64,000 bases of DNA from DATAPD01 sp036265385 (GTDB taxonomy: Bacteria > Acidobacteriota > Terriglobia > Terriglobales > Acidobacteriaceae), in contig DATAPD010000055.1 in assembly GCA_036265385.1 (NCBI GenBank), positions 124,001 through 188,000 of the forward strand, given 5' to 3'. The notes below the pieces were generated by a model. The model made no database searches, was not told the origin of the DNA, and saw only the letters and a program-made list of their open reading frames with translations. The translations under genes were made by a program, and so were the position numbers. Positions 38,189 to 47,717 of this stretch are shown here, in pieces (the first letter of the stretch is position 1; each line of letters starts with the position of its first letter).

Positions 38189-40294
38189 CTACTCCTCTTC
38201 TTCCTTCACTTCTCCGCGTTCCGCCTTCGCCTTCTCGACGATCTTGTCCTGCAGTTGTTGTGGGACGATGTCGTAGTGGTGCATTTCCATATTGAAGCTG
38301 CCACGACCTTGCGTCATCGACGTGAGGTCCGCGCCATAGGTCAGCATCTCAGCCATCGGCACTTCTGCCTTGACGATCGTGTTGCCGCCCTTGTTGTCCA
38401 TGCCCTGGATGCGGCCACGACGGCTGTTCAAATCACCCATGATCGATCCGGCGAACTCGTCCGGAACAGTGATTTCTACCGACATCACTGGTTCGAGCAA
38501 AGTCGGTTTGGCAGTCTCCATCGCCTTTTTGAACGCGATGCGTCCGGCCATCTGGAAAGACAGATCGTTTGAGTCGACATCGTGATACGACCCGTCATAG
38601 AGCACTACTTTGAAGTCGACAACCGGATACCCTGCTAGATATCCGCGCGATGCCGCGTCCTTGATTCCTTTTTCGACTGCCGGAATAAAATTCTTCGGAA
38701 TCGCTCCGCCGAAAATATCGTTCACGAACTCGAATTGACCACCACGCGGCAAGGGTTCCATCTTGATTTTGCAGTCGCCGTATTGACCATGGCCGCCGGT
38801 CTGCTTCTTATGACGCCCTTGCACATCGGCGCGTCCCCGGATCGTCTCTCGATACGGCACCTTCGGAGCTTTCAAGTTCACTTCCGTGTGGTACCGCTTT
38901 TTCATCTTGGAGACGACCACTTCAATATGCTGCTGGCCTGTGCCCGCGATCAGAAATTCTTTGGTTTGCCCGTCGCGGAAGAAGCGCAGCATTGCGTCCT
39001 CTTCCATTAATTTGTGGACACCCACGCCCAACTTGTCTTCATCGGCGCGTGTCTTTGGCTCAATGGCAAAGGTGATCGCCGGCTCCGGCAGTTTGACCTT
39101 CGGGTATTGGATGGATGAGGCCTTGTCTCCCAATGTGTCGCCCGTAAGCGTTTCTTTGAGCTTCGCCACCGACCCGATATCGCCCGCGTGCAATTCGGTG
39201 ACGGGCACTGCCTGCTTGCCCTGCATTGCAGATATGTGGGCCAGCTTCTCTGAGCTTCCACGAGTGAAGTTCTGAATGGTCGCATCGTTCTTCAATACTC
39301 CGGAGTACACCTTGAAGTACGAGATCCTTCCTGCGAATGCGTCTGAGACGGTTTTGAATACATATAAGGATAGAGGTTCGCTATCGGCCACCTTGCGCAC
39401 AGGCGGTTCGCCGTTCCCCGCCTTCACTTCGCCCTTGATTGGTTCTCGCTCCGTGGGTGCCGGAGTGTAATCCACGATGAAGTCCATCAACTCATCCACG
39501 CCGACGTTTCCCAATCCGGACGTGAACAGCACCGGAAAGATCCGGTCCTCGCGAATCGCTTCGTGCAGTGCCGGAACCAGGTCCTCTTCGGGAATGGTCC
39601 CCTTCTCGAAGAACTCTTCCATCAGCGCATCTTTGCCTTCGGCCACCAGTTCGACGAGCTTCTCGTGCGCTTCCTTGGCGACATCCATAAGATTGGCTGG
39701 GATCTCGCCCTCTTTGCCTTTGCCATTGCCGCCCAACTCATAAGTGCGCGCTTTCATACGCACAAGATCAATGATTCCGGTAAGACTCTTTTCACTTCCG
39801 ATGGGAAGCTGCAGCGGCATGACGTTCCGCCCAAACGCTTTTTGAAGTGACTCCAGCACACGGTTGGCATCCGCCCGCTCGCGATCCATGCGGCTGACAA
39901 CGATCATTCTCGGAAGGTTGACTTCGTCGCAGTATCCCCAAACTCGCTCAGTCACGACTTCCACTCCGGCCACGCCATCCACAACCACCAAGGCAGATTC
40001 GACCGCAGGCAACATCATTTTGGCTTCGTGCACGAACATGTTGAAGCCGGGGGTATCCAGCACATTGATCTTCGTCTTCCCCCATTCCGCAAAGGCCAGT
40101 CCCGTGGAAATCGACATCTTGCGCGCGATTTCTTCATCGTCATAATCCGTTGCTGCTGTGCCGTCGTCCACGCGTCCCAGGCGTTGCGTGGCGCCGGCTG
40201 TATAGAGCATGGCTGAAACCAGGGAGGTCTTCCCCGCATGTCCGTGGCCGACCAAGGCCAGGTTGCGGATATTCGCGCCTTCGTAAACTTTCAC
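38189..40294 (-). CDS. Elongation factor G paralogue (EF-G II type)
   Basis: 701 aa with all five EF-G domains. GTG start at 40294 with AAGGAG 7 nt upstream. Domain I has GHGHAGKTS (16-24). The G3 motif is DTPGF with Phe84 where translating EF-G has His; the G4 motif is SRMD (134-137) rather than NKMD. Overall the sequence follows the EF-G-2 group known from Thermus (GRVDDGT ... TDYDDEE), where the G3 His is also replaced. The role of EF-G II proteins is not settled. C-terminus ends in EEEE. A separate canonical fusA is expected elsewhere. Confidence 0.88.
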   Translation of the reverse strand: MKVYEGANIRNLALVGHGHAGKTSLVSAMLYTAGATQRLGRVDDGTAATDYDDEEIARKMSISTGLAFAEWGKTKINVLDTPGFNMFVHEAKMMLPAVESALVVVDGVAGVEVVTERVWGYCDEVNLPRMIVVSRMDRERADANRVLESLQKAFGRNVMPLQLPIGSEKSLTGIIDLVRMKARTYELGGNGKGKEGEIPANLMDVAKEAHEKLVELVAEGKDALMEEFFEKGTIPEEDLVPALHEAIREDRIFPVLFTSGLGNVGVDELMDFIVDYTPAPTEREPIKGEVKAGNGEPPVRKVADSEPLSLYVFKTVSDAFAGRISYFKVYSGVLKNDATIQNFTRGSSEKLAHISAMQGKQAVPVTELHAGDIGSVAKLKETLTGDTLGDKASSIQYPKVKLPEPAITFAIEPKTRADEDKLGVGVHKLMEEDAMLRFFRDGQTKEFLIAGTGQQHIEVVVSKMKKRYHTEVNLKAPKVPYRETIRGRADVQGRHKKQTGGHGQYGDCKIKMEPLPRGGQFEFVNDIFGGAIPKNFIPAVEKGIKDAASRGYLAGYPVVDFKVVLYDGSYHDVDSNDLSFQMAGRIAFKKAMETAKPTLLEPVMSVEITVPDEFAGSIMGDLNSRRGRIQGMDNKGGNTIVKAEVPMAEMLTYGADLTSMTQGRGSFNMEMHHYDIVPQQLQDKIVEKAKAERGEVKEEEE

Positions 40295-40535
40295 GGGTTC
40301 ACTCCTTCGGCAAGTCAGGAAGGTGGATCGGCCCAGGAAGAAGGTAAGAGGGTACAGGCCGGTCCAATCATGCCTGCGAAACCTCCGATGCTAACACAGC
40401 CAATTTTGCCCTCTCAAGCGAGGTCGCGCCGCCTCCCGAAACACCTGGCGCCGTATCTTTCGGCCAACTTAGCCTCATCATCTTGCTTCACTTGCGCCCG
40501 TGCCCACTGTCGCCTATGCTTCTTGGCATCAGTCG

Positions 40536-40566
40536 GTCTGAGGATGGGGTCTCAGACTCCTTTTTT
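40536..40566 (+). terminator. Terminator-like hairpin 2 bp before a start codon
   Basis: Arms GTCTGAG (40536-40542) and CTCAGAC (40551-40557) pair perfectly over an 8-nt loop and are followed by TCC and six T residues. It lies directly before the ATG at 40569. As a plus-strand terminator it would stop transcription before that gene, so it may be an attenuator. It could also be read as the end of an upstream unit, but the only upstream gene is on the other strand. Confidence 0.6.
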
Positions 40567-40568
40567 AT

Positions 40569-40934
40569 ATGCATCGCTGGACTGCCAGGCTTCTAATGCT
40601 GTTGGTGCTGGTGGGCATTCTTGCGCCCATCGGGATGGCGATGACCCCGCCACCTCCGCATGCCTGCTGCTTGCGCAAAGCACGGCAATGCCATGGAAGT
40701 TCCCCACAGCCCGCAGCGCATCACCATAACCATTCCGGACCCGGAATCAGTGCAGCCGATTGTTGTCAGCGGGACATTTGTCGACCTCTAATCAGTTCTC
40801 AGTGGGCCGTAACCAAGCTACGTTCATTTCCTGTTCCAGCTTCCGCGTCGACGCTCCAGCGCTCAGCGCGCATTTTGGTCGCTTTGGGTCATGTTGATTC
40901 GCTCACCCGCGTTCGCGCTCCCCCAATTGTCTGA
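40569..40934 (+). CDS. Small secreted Cys/His-rich protein
   Basis: 121 aa. A hydrophobic signal at residues 7-25 is followed by metal-binding-type residues: CC (33-34), CH (41-42), HHHNH (51-55), CC (65-66) and C71. The C-terminal 45 residues are unstructured and basic. It resembles small Cys/His proteins found near TonB receptors in Acidobacteria, but no function is known; binding of copper or another soft metal is an inference from residue type. Met10 (40596) is an alternative start with CAGG 7 nt upstream. It precedes the TonB receptor by 130 bp. Confidence 0.55.
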   Translation: MHRWTARLLMLLVLVGILAPIGMAMTPPPPHACCLRKARQCHGSSPQPAAHHHNHSGPGISAADCCQRDICRPLISSQWAVTKLRSFPVPASASTLQRSARILVALGHVDSLTRVRAPPIV

Positions 40935-41064
40935 CCTCTCTCATTCCTGAAACTCCACCTGAGCTGGGCCGCACAAGGTGCGACTCGCCATTGTCTCGTG
41001 GCTTTTCGCAATCTTTCGTCAATGAGAAGGGCCGGCGCTTCCGGCCAGAAATTCGGATTTCATC

Positions 41065-43353
41065 ATGCGTTCGCCTTGGTCACGCACAGGCCCGGCGGTA
41101 ATCATCGCGTTGCTCGCGACCGCCGCTTGGGCCAGCATTTTCGGATCTGTTCATGGACTCATCCATGACCCACAGCATCGACCGGTCGCTGATGCGCGAG
41201 TGCTTATCCGCGCCGTTAACTCCAACTGGTCGAAAACAGTTGAAACGAACACGTCAGGCGAGTTCGTTTTCGATTCGCTCCCGCTCGGCGAATATTCGGT
41301 ATCCGTTGATGTAGCTGGTTTCGAGCCGGAACAACAAAAGCTCGTGCTTACGTCCGGCCACGACGCACAGATCCATTTTTCGTTGCAGCTGGCGCAAGCC
41401 AAAGAGACCGTCGAGGTGATGGACGAGCCCGCTACGGTCAACACGCAATCATCCACAAGTTCGAGCATCGTGAGTCGTGAAGACATCTCCGAAAGCCCTG
41501 GCGCGGACCAGACGAACTCGCTCGCCATGATCGCGAACTACACTCCCAGCGCTGTGATGGTCCACGATCAACTGCACATCCGCGGTGGACACCAGGTTTC
41601 GTGGTTGCTCGACGGCGTGCCCGTTCCTAATACCAACATTGCCTCGAACGTAGGGCCGCAATTCGATCCCAAAGATATCGATTACCTCGAAGTGCAGCGT
41701 GGGGGCTACAACGCAGAATACGGCGATCGCACGTATGGTGTTTTTAACGTTGTGACGCGCTCGGGATTCGAGCGCAACCGTCAAGGCGAGCTTGTTGCCA
41801 GTTACGGGAGCTACAACAACACGAACAATCAGATCAGTCTAGGCGACCACACGGACCGATTTGCCTGGTACGGGAGCTTGTCCGGATATCGCACCGATTT
41901 CGGTCTCGAAACACCGGATCGCCGCAATCTTCACAATCAGGCTGCTGGGCTCGGAGGCTTCGGTTCTCTCATCTTTAACAAAACGCCGAACGACCAGTTG
42001 CGCCTCGTGACTTCTCTCCGCGGAGACCACTACCAGGTCCCAAATTTTCCGGAACAGCAGGATGCCGGCACTCGCGACGTAGAAAATGAGCGCGATGCAT
42101 TTGCCAATTTTTCCTGGCTGCACACATTCACTCCGGGCATGGTGCTCACGGTATCGCCGTTTTATCACTTCAATCGCGCGCATTACATCGGCAGTTACGA
42201 CGGCGTGCCAGACGCCGAACTACGAGTCCCAACGGACGATCGTGGCTCAAACTATTTCGGCGGAGTGGTCTCAATGGGGATCACAGGCCGTCGTCACACT
42301 TTTCGGGCGGGGGTGCAGGCCTTTGGACATCGCGACAATCAGCTCTTTGCTGTTGATTCCGGCGATGGAGCACAGATTGTACCCCCCGCCCGTCAAATCG
42401 CCTGGGGTAATGTCACGGCGCTATTCCTGGAAGACCAATTCAAGCTCACGCCCTGGCTCACGCTAAACGGCGGAATGCGATTCACTCATTTTCAAGGGGA
42501 TGGCTTCCAGACCGATCCCCCATTGCGCCCAACCATTGCAGAAAATGCTGCCGATCCTCGCATCGGTGCAGCGTTGCGGATTCCCAAGCTGAATTGGGTG
42601 GCTCGCGCATTTTATGGACGCTATTACCAGGCTCCGCCACTGCTTACGATTGCAGGTCCGCTCTTGGATCAGTGCGGCGAGGATGGTTCCGAACCATGCG
42701 TCTTCGCTTCGCTGCGCGGCGAGCGCAATGAGCAACGGGAATTCGGCCTTGCGATCCCACTGAAAGGTTGGACGGTGGATATCTCGAATTTCCGGACCAC
42801 CGCCAGGAATTATTTCGATCACGACGCACTTGGTAATTCCAACATTTTCTTTCCGCTGACACTGGAGCGCGCTCGCATTCGCGGATGGGAAGTGACGGCG
42901 ACTTCACCTCGCATCGCACACCTCGCATCATGGCACCTCGCCTACTCGCACCAATATGCGCAGTGGAATGGCTCCATCACAGGCGGCCTCGTTGGCAACG
43001 AATCGTGTGAGCCGGCGCCTGGTGCCGGGCCGCTCTGCTTCCTCGATCACGATCAACGCAACACGCTATCGACCGGGTTCAATATGACTCTCCCTTGGCG
43101 GGTCTGGAGTGCTTTCAATGTTGGATGGGGCTCCGGCTTTCTGGATCGAGACGGTCCCGGGCATCTCCCGGCGCATACTACCTATGACATTTCAATCGGG
43201 AAAAGCTTCGGCGAGAACTGGCAAGTAAAACTGAGCGCGCTGAACCTCGCCGACAATCGCTATCTCATCGATCAAACGAACACCTTCGGCGGAACTCACT
43301 ATGCGAACCCGCGTGAGGTGTCCGTGCAACTTAAGTATCGATTCCACTTCTAG
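41065..43353 (+). CDS. TonB-dependent receptor with N-terminal carboxypeptidase-like domain
   Basis: 762 aa. Signal (IIALLATAAWA), then a CarboxypepD_reg-like beta domain at about 25-115 (SVHGLIHDPQHRPVADARVLI ... VSVDVAGFEPEQQKL). A plug follows (MVHDQLHIRGGHQVSWLLDGVPVPNTNI ... LEVQRGGYNAEYGDRTYGVFNVVTRSG), then a 22-strand-type barrel ending in aromatic Phe (KYRFHF). Shorter than most acidobacterial Oar-type receptors (over 1000 aa). Transported ligand unknown. Upstream are the Cys/His peptide and its leader hairpin. Confidence 0.9.
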   Translation: MRSPWSRTGPAVIIALLATAAWASIFGSVHGLIHDPQHRPVADARVLIRAVNSNWSKTVETNTSGEFVFDSLPLGEYSVSVDVAGFEPEQQKLVLTSGHDAQIHFSLQLAQAKETVEVMDEPATVNTQSSTSSSIVSREDISESPGADQTNSLAMIANYTPSAVMVHDQLHIRGGHQVSWLLDGVPVPNTNIASNVGPQFDPKDIDYLEVQRGGYNAEYGDRTYGVFNVVTRSGFERNRQGELVASYGSYNNTNNQISLGDHTDRFAWYGSLSGYRTDFGLETPDRRNLHNQAAGLGGFGSLIFNKTPNDQLRLVTSLRGDHYQVPNFPEQQDAGTRDVENERDAFANFSWLHTFTPGMVLTVSPFYHFNRAHYIGSYDGVPDAELRVPTDDRGSNYFGGVVSMGITGRRHTFRAGVQAFGHRDNQLFAVDSGDGAQIVPPARQIAWGNVTALFLEDQFKLTPWLTLNGGMRFTHFQGDGFQTDPPLRPTIAENAADPRIGAALRIPKLNWVARAFYGRYYQAPPLLTIAGPLLDQCGEDGSEPCVFASLRGERNEQREFGLAIPLKGWTVDISNFRTTARNYFDHDALGNSNIFFPLTLERARIRGWEVTATSPRIAHLASWHLAYSHQYAQWNGSITGGLVGNESCEPAPGAGPLCFLDHDQRNTLSTGFNMTLPWRVWSAFNVGWGSGFLDRDGPGHLPAHTTYDISIGKSFGENWQVKLSALNLADNRYLIDQTNTFGGTHYANPREVSVQLKYRFHF

Positions 43354-43415
43354 GAAAGTACTCTGGCGCCGAAACAGCCGGCACATACACACAGCTTGCG
43401 ACATCTATAATTCGC

Positions 43416-44282
43416 ATGAGGTTGCCACTAATGAAGCGAATAGTTACTGCAGGTCTGTTTTTCCTGTTCTCTATTTATTATTGCTTCGCCCAATCGGCTG
43501 TGGATTTCGACGGAGTCGTCAAGTGGCAGAACTATCTCGCTACCGCGGATGTTTCAAATCTAAAAACGCTATATTCCACTGACCCGCCTGCGAAATTTAT
43601 AGGCGCAGATCAACGCCCGGCACCTGACATCACCCCCGAAACCGATTTCTGGCAGAAGATGTTGTCGTCAGGGTTGTCGGACGTCTCGGTCATTACTGTT
43701 GGAGAGCAGGATCAACAGGACCTCCACGTTGTGAGCTTGCAGATCTCGATGAAGATATCGACTCCAAACGGGAGCCGCAGTCGCTACGTGATGGAGCAAC
43801 AAGGCTGGCAATACCAATCCAATCGCTGGCGGATCGTAGTCGCGACGCACTCCGATGTTCTTAAGTTGGCGCCCGCATTGAAACCGAACCCGAATCTCTC
43901 CGACAAAGAAGCCGACGCTCACCTGGAGGTAAAAACTGCAATCTCGAAAGCTAACCAGAATCATCAGCGCGTAATCCTCGTGTTTGGAGGCAATTGGTGC
44001 TACGACTGTCATGTGCTCGACCAGGCCTTTCGCCAGCTTGATATTGCGTCCCTGCTCGAAAAGAGTTTCCGTGTTGTCCACGTTGACATCGGAGATGACG
44101 GCAAAAAGAACAATGATTTGGCGAAGGAGTACCAGGTCCCGATAGAGAAGGGCGTGCCAGCATTGGTGATCCTTGGGGGTGACGGACGACTTCTCTTTTC
44201 GCAGCGCAATGGTGAATGGGAATCGGCGCGATCGCTTGAGCCGGACGACATAATCTCTTTCCTGAACAAGTGGAAACCTTAG
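43416..44282 (+). CDS. Secreted thioredoxin-like protein
   Basis: 288 aa with a signal peptide (Met6 may be the true start: MKRIVTAGLFFLFSIYYCFA). The C-terminal domain (about 165-288) is a thioredoxin fold with the redox pair in NWCYDCHVLD (Cys195, Cys198) and cis-Pro in KGVPALVIL. The N-terminal domain (about 30-145) looks like an NTF2/SnoaL-type cone (VVKWQNYLATADVSNLKTLYS). The pairing is unusual. It probably reduces disulfides or supports a periplasmic partner; no partner is visible. Confidence 0.8.
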   Translation: MRLPLMKRIVTAGLFFLFSIYYCFAQSAVDFDGVVKWQNYLATADVSNLKTLYSTDPPAKFIGADQRPAPDITPETDFWQKMLSSGLSDVSVITVGEQDQQDLHVVSLQISMKISTPNGSRSRYVMEQQGWQYQSNRWRIVVATHSDVLKLAPALKPNPNLSDKEADAHLEVKTAISKANQNHQRVILVFGGNWCYDCHVLDQAFRQLDIASLLEKSFRVVHVDIGDDGKKNNDLAKEYQVPIEKGVPALVILGGDGRLLFSQRNGEWESARSLEPDDIISFLNKWKP

Positions 44283-44318
44283 GCTCAGCTCTTCCTGCCC
44301 AGGATAGAAAGTTCTCGA

Positions 44319-45524
44319 TTAGGCGCGGCTGTGCCCACGAAAGATAACGGCGGGCATCTGAACTATCGCATATGCCGCCACCAACATCATCAGCGGTTCG
44401 ATGGGATGGCGATACTTCGGAAAGATGTAAGTCGCGTAGTACGTGAGTGGGTAAAAGACGAGCACGGCCAAAAAACAAAACCCATAAAATCTATTCACGT
44501 AGACCAGTCGGATGACCCCTGCCGCCGTCAGCAAAGAAAGCAAAATCCAAGATGTTCTAGATACTGCTGGTACTGTCCAAAAAGCAATTACGCGTTGAAG
44601 GGTCCGACTAAGGAATTCTGTCGGATGATTCCGCAGGTAGTCCGTTACCGCGGCCCGCTTCTCAGCTACGTACGCGAGTTCTCCAATCCGCTGGTATTCC
44701 CCGCTCTGCCCAAAGGGATGAGACTCGAACCCCAAATTTCCGTAATAAAGCTCGGCCGGAAAATTGCTTCGCACGAAAACCGCCGTGTGAAACACGCGGT
44801 AATTTCTCCACAGCCATGGTGTGATGGCGACCGCGATCATCAGCACAGAGACAAACGCAGGTTTTGAGAGATTCAATCCCCGCTTTTTCCCCTCGACCCA
44901 GAAAACTACGAGCAGGAAAGGTACAGGCGCCAGCAGCGCGGGATTGACCAGGCACGTGGCGCCCCAAAATAATCCCACTAGCGCCCAACGCGATAACCGC
45001 TCCGAGTTCGCCAGAGGAAGGGATATTAGAAAGCCGACTGTAAATAGCAGCGCGGAAAGACACGTGTCCCAGACCAGCAGCGGCATCACTGCTCCCGACA
45101 GGAAAAAAGCCCAGAGCCATGCCCCGAGTGCCGCCGTCGTCGTATCGAAGCACATTTCGCCCAGCCGGAAGATAACTAGAACGGTTAACGCCGCGAACAT
45201 CGCATTCAGAAATGCCAGTGCATAGGCAGACTTCAGCGAAAACGGCCCGAAGATGCGGAAGATAGGGGCGACGATCAATACTGGATACGCGGGCGCCACC
45301 CATGCTGTTGGTTGGTGCACATCGTAAGGGGAACGAAAGCCTTTCCCTTCGATGAAAGCCGCTGCAATGTTTCCCGGTTCCGAGGCCGCCCAGAACTTCT
45401 CGGGCGGCATGTTGCGCAAAACCTCATCGCAAAGCCCAAATCGGAGGAGAAGCGCGAACGCGGCGATAAGAAACCTGGATCGAAACAGAAATGCCAGCTC
45501 ACCAAAGCGCGTCAGGATGCTCAC
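44319..45524 (-). CDS. GT-C-like multi-pass membrane protein
   Basis: 401 aa with roughly ten membrane spans. A first-loop segment ASEPGNIAAAFIEGKGFRSPYDVHQPTAWVAPAYPVLIV resembles the acidic first loop of GT39/GT87-type membrane glycosyltransferases in Acidobacteria. No biochemical proof from sequence. Together with the gene at 9356-10597 it makes two such proteins in this window. Confidence 0.65.
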   Translation of the reverse strand: MSILTRFGELAFLFRSRFLIAAFALLLRFGLCDEVLRNMPPEKFWAASEPGNIAAAFIEGKGFRSPYDVHQPTAWVAPAYPVLIVAPIFRIFGPFSLKSAYALAFLNAMFAALTVLVIFRLGEMCFDTTTAALGAWLWAFFLSGAVMPLLVWDTCLSALLFTVGFLISLPLANSERLSRWALVGLFWGATCLVNPALLAPVPFLLVVFWVEGKKRGLNLSKPAFVSVLMIAVAITPWLWRNYRVFHTAVFVRSNFPAELYYGNLGFESHPFGQSGEYQRIGELAYVAEKRAAVTDYLRNHPTEFLSRTLQRVIAFWTVPAVSRTSWILLSLLTAAGVIRLVYVNRFYGFCFLAVLVFYPLTYYATYIFPKYRHPIEPLMMLVAAYAIVQMPAVIFRGHSRA

Positions 45525-45648
45525 CCCGCCAGGAGAAGATTCCGAGGGAAGATGATTTTACAAGAACATGTTCATCAGTCTTGATGCGACATGCGCAAGC
45601 ACCCGCGAACAATGTAGTTGAGCCGGAACCTCCATGCGAACTCGTTCG

Positions 45649-47421
45649 TCAATTCACGGTAAAACTCGCGGTGCTTGTTCCGGTACCGCTTGCGGTTGTT
45701 ACCGCGACCTTGCCAGTGACTGCACCGGCCGGCACCATAGCCGTAATCTGCGTGGCCGAGTTCACCGTGAAACTGCTCGCCGCGAGGCCTCCGAAGGTAA
45801 CCTTCGTCGCGCCAGTGAAGCTGGTTCCGGTTATTGTCACAGTGGTTCCAACAGTACCGCTGGTCGGTGTGAAGCTGCTGATTCCCGGACTCACTTTGAA
45901 ATTCGAAGCGCTGGTAGCAGTACCTCCAGCGTTCACCACGGAAACAGGTCCCGTTGTAGCTCCTGCCGGCACCGTCGCTTTGATCCACTGACGTGACACG
46001 ACAGTAAATGCGGCCCCGGTTCCGTTGAACTTTACGCTCGTAGTTCCGACGAAGTAGTCGCCATATAGATAAACAGGCTTTCCGATTGCGGCATTGGCAG
46101 GAACAAGGGAGGTGATTGATGGTTTCGGCTTCGCTAAGGTTAAAGCTGGGGAGTAAATGACACCTAGGCCGGTGCCGTTCGTTCCTCCTCCGCCTGAGGT
46201 CGCCCCATAAATCAGACCAGTCGAGGCCAGCATGATGGGATCATCAGGATTCACTCCATTTACAAAATTCAGTTCGCTCACCAGGGAGAGAGCGCCTGCG
46301 GTCGTACTTTGAAGAAGGGTTCCGTCATTAAAAGATCCCCCGCGCCAGGTTGTGGTGTAAAGATTGCCATCAGAACCGACCAGAACAGGAGTGCGCGGGC
46401 TTTGGAAGAAGGGACTGGACGTGAACACAAGGTCCGCAATCTTCGTCAGTACGCCAGCGGTCGTGATCTTGAAAATGGTGCCTGATCCGGCTGAACCTCC
46501 GGCGTACGTTGTTCCATAAAAGCTGCCATCCGGGGCAAGCGCAAGTCGAGCAAGCGGATTAGCGCCGAGTGCATAGTTGTTGTTGACGCCCGGAACGAAG
46601 GAATAGAGGATCGTGTATCCAGAACCTGTCTTCGAGATTTTAAAGACCGTCCCTCCGCCTGTTGTTCCGCCCGCGTACGTGCTGCCATAAATGTTTCCGT
46701 CTTTCCCGAATACTAAAGAGTTCGGCTGTGCTCCATCGTTGGTGATGGACCCGAACGTGTGCAGGATGGTCACCTTACCAGCGGTAGTCATCTTAAAAAT
46801 CACTCCGCCAGTAACTCCGTAAAAGCTTCCATCGCTTGCCTGAATTAAGGTCGCTCCCGGATAAGCCGAGTCCGGTGTCATCACGCCACAGTTCTGCCCT
46901 GGCGGACAGAAGCTGTGCACGATCGCAAACTTGCCGGCGCTATTCACCTTGAAAACCGATCCCCAGCCGAATGCACCGCCTTCTCGTGTTGTTCCGTAGA
47001 AGTACCCGTCTTTGCCTTGAAGCAGGCCACCATTTGGATGCGCAGCGGAGGAAGAACTCGGTCCGTTTGCGCCGAAGCTGTACAAGACCGTGAAGGTTCC
47101 GGCGGGAGTCATCTTGAATACGATCCCGCACCCCGGAAGGCTGATGGGAGTTTGGCACCCGGAACTGCCTCCGTTGTACGCCGTTCCGTAGAGATTGCCA
47201 TCGGCCCCTTCCATCACTTCAGCCACCGGATTCGCTCCCTTCGAATAATTGACTGGGCCGAGATTGTCCTGATCGAAAATGTGCAGGACATTCAGGTTTA
47301 CCGTGGCATCCGGGTAAAACACCGGGTAGTTGTCAGTTGTGGTTTGTGCGGGAGCGTGTGCAACGAGAACTAGCGACAAGACTGCAAACAAAGATGCGTA
47401 CAAAGTTCGACGAAGTAGCAT
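45649..47421 (-). CDS. Secreted GloVer-repeat protein with IPT/TIG domains
   Basis: 590 aa with a signal ending APAQ. Residues 65-430 hold about nine units of the pattern GxDGxxYGTTxxGGxxxxGTIFKxTxxG, the choice-of-anchor GloVer tandem repeat. Two IPT/TIG immunoglobulin-like domains follow, the last ending SFTPTSGTVGTTVTITGTSF and TASFTVN. Such proteins are exported and of unknown role, possibly adhesive or scaffolding. The 123 bp between it and the GT-C gene hold nothing recognisable. Confidence 0.85.
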   Translation of the reverse strand: MLLRRTLYASLFAVLSLVLVAHAPAQTTTDNYPVFYPDATVNLNVLHIFDQDNLGPVNYSKGANPVAEVMEGADGNLYGTAYNGGSSGCQTPISLPGCGIVFKMTPAGTFTVLYSFGANGPSSSSAAHPNGGLLQGKDGYFYGTTREGGAFGWGSVFKVNSAGKFAIVHSFCPPGQNCGVMTPDSAYPGATLIQASDGSFYGVTGGVIFKMTTAGKVTILHTFGSITNDGAQPNSLVFGKDGNIYGSTYAGGTTGGGTVFKISKTGSGYTILYSFVPGVNNNYALGANPLARLALAPDGSFYGTTYAGGSAGSGTIFKITTAGVLTKIADLVFTSSPFFQSPRTPVLVGSDGNLYTTTWRGGSFNDGTLLQSTTAGALSLVSELNFVNGVNPDDPIMLASTGLIYGATSGGGGTNGTGLGVIYSPALTLAKPKPSITSLVPANAAIGKPVYLYGDYFVGTTSVKFNGTGAAFTVVSRQWIKATVPAGATTGPVSVVNAGGTATSASNFKVSPGISSFTPTSGTVGTTVTITGTSFTGATKVTFGGLAASSFTVNSATQITAMVPAGAVTGKVAVTTASGTGTSTASFTVN

Positions 47422-47641
47422 CGGGCCCTCAATTGGCTTTGATTTTGAACGTGCGCTTTCTACGAATGCACTGCAGAGAAAAACTGAAGTCCTCTAAGGG
47501 GGTAGAGAGGAACTGGGGCGTTCACCTCGCACGATCCAAGGCGAGCGGGATTGTACATCACCAGGAATCAAATCGACAAAGAAATTGTGCGGTGTCGGAA
47601 ACGGACAAAACGCTCAAATCCGGCTCTGGACGCGGGGTTTA

Positions 47642-47678
47642 GCCCACCCCTTCAAGGTTGCCGCAGGAAGGGGCGGGC
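47642..47678 (-). terminator. Hairpin after the cupredoxin-like gene
   Basis: GCCCGCCCCTT and AAGGGGTGGGC pair on the minus strand with one G-U wobble and a 15-nt loop. No T-run follows, so termination is uncertain. The remaining 296-bp gap (47422-47717) shows nothing else recognisable. Confidence 0.4.
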
Positions 47679-47717
47679 AAATCATGGGCTTCAATCTGAT
47701 AGCAGAACCGACAGTTT

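Noticed and set aside
40440..40535. Possible cobalamin-type riboswitch before the Cys/His peptide and TonB receptor
   Set aside because: Short look-alike pieces (GCCCACTGTCGCC) occur, but the conserved core and length of a cobalamin element are missing.
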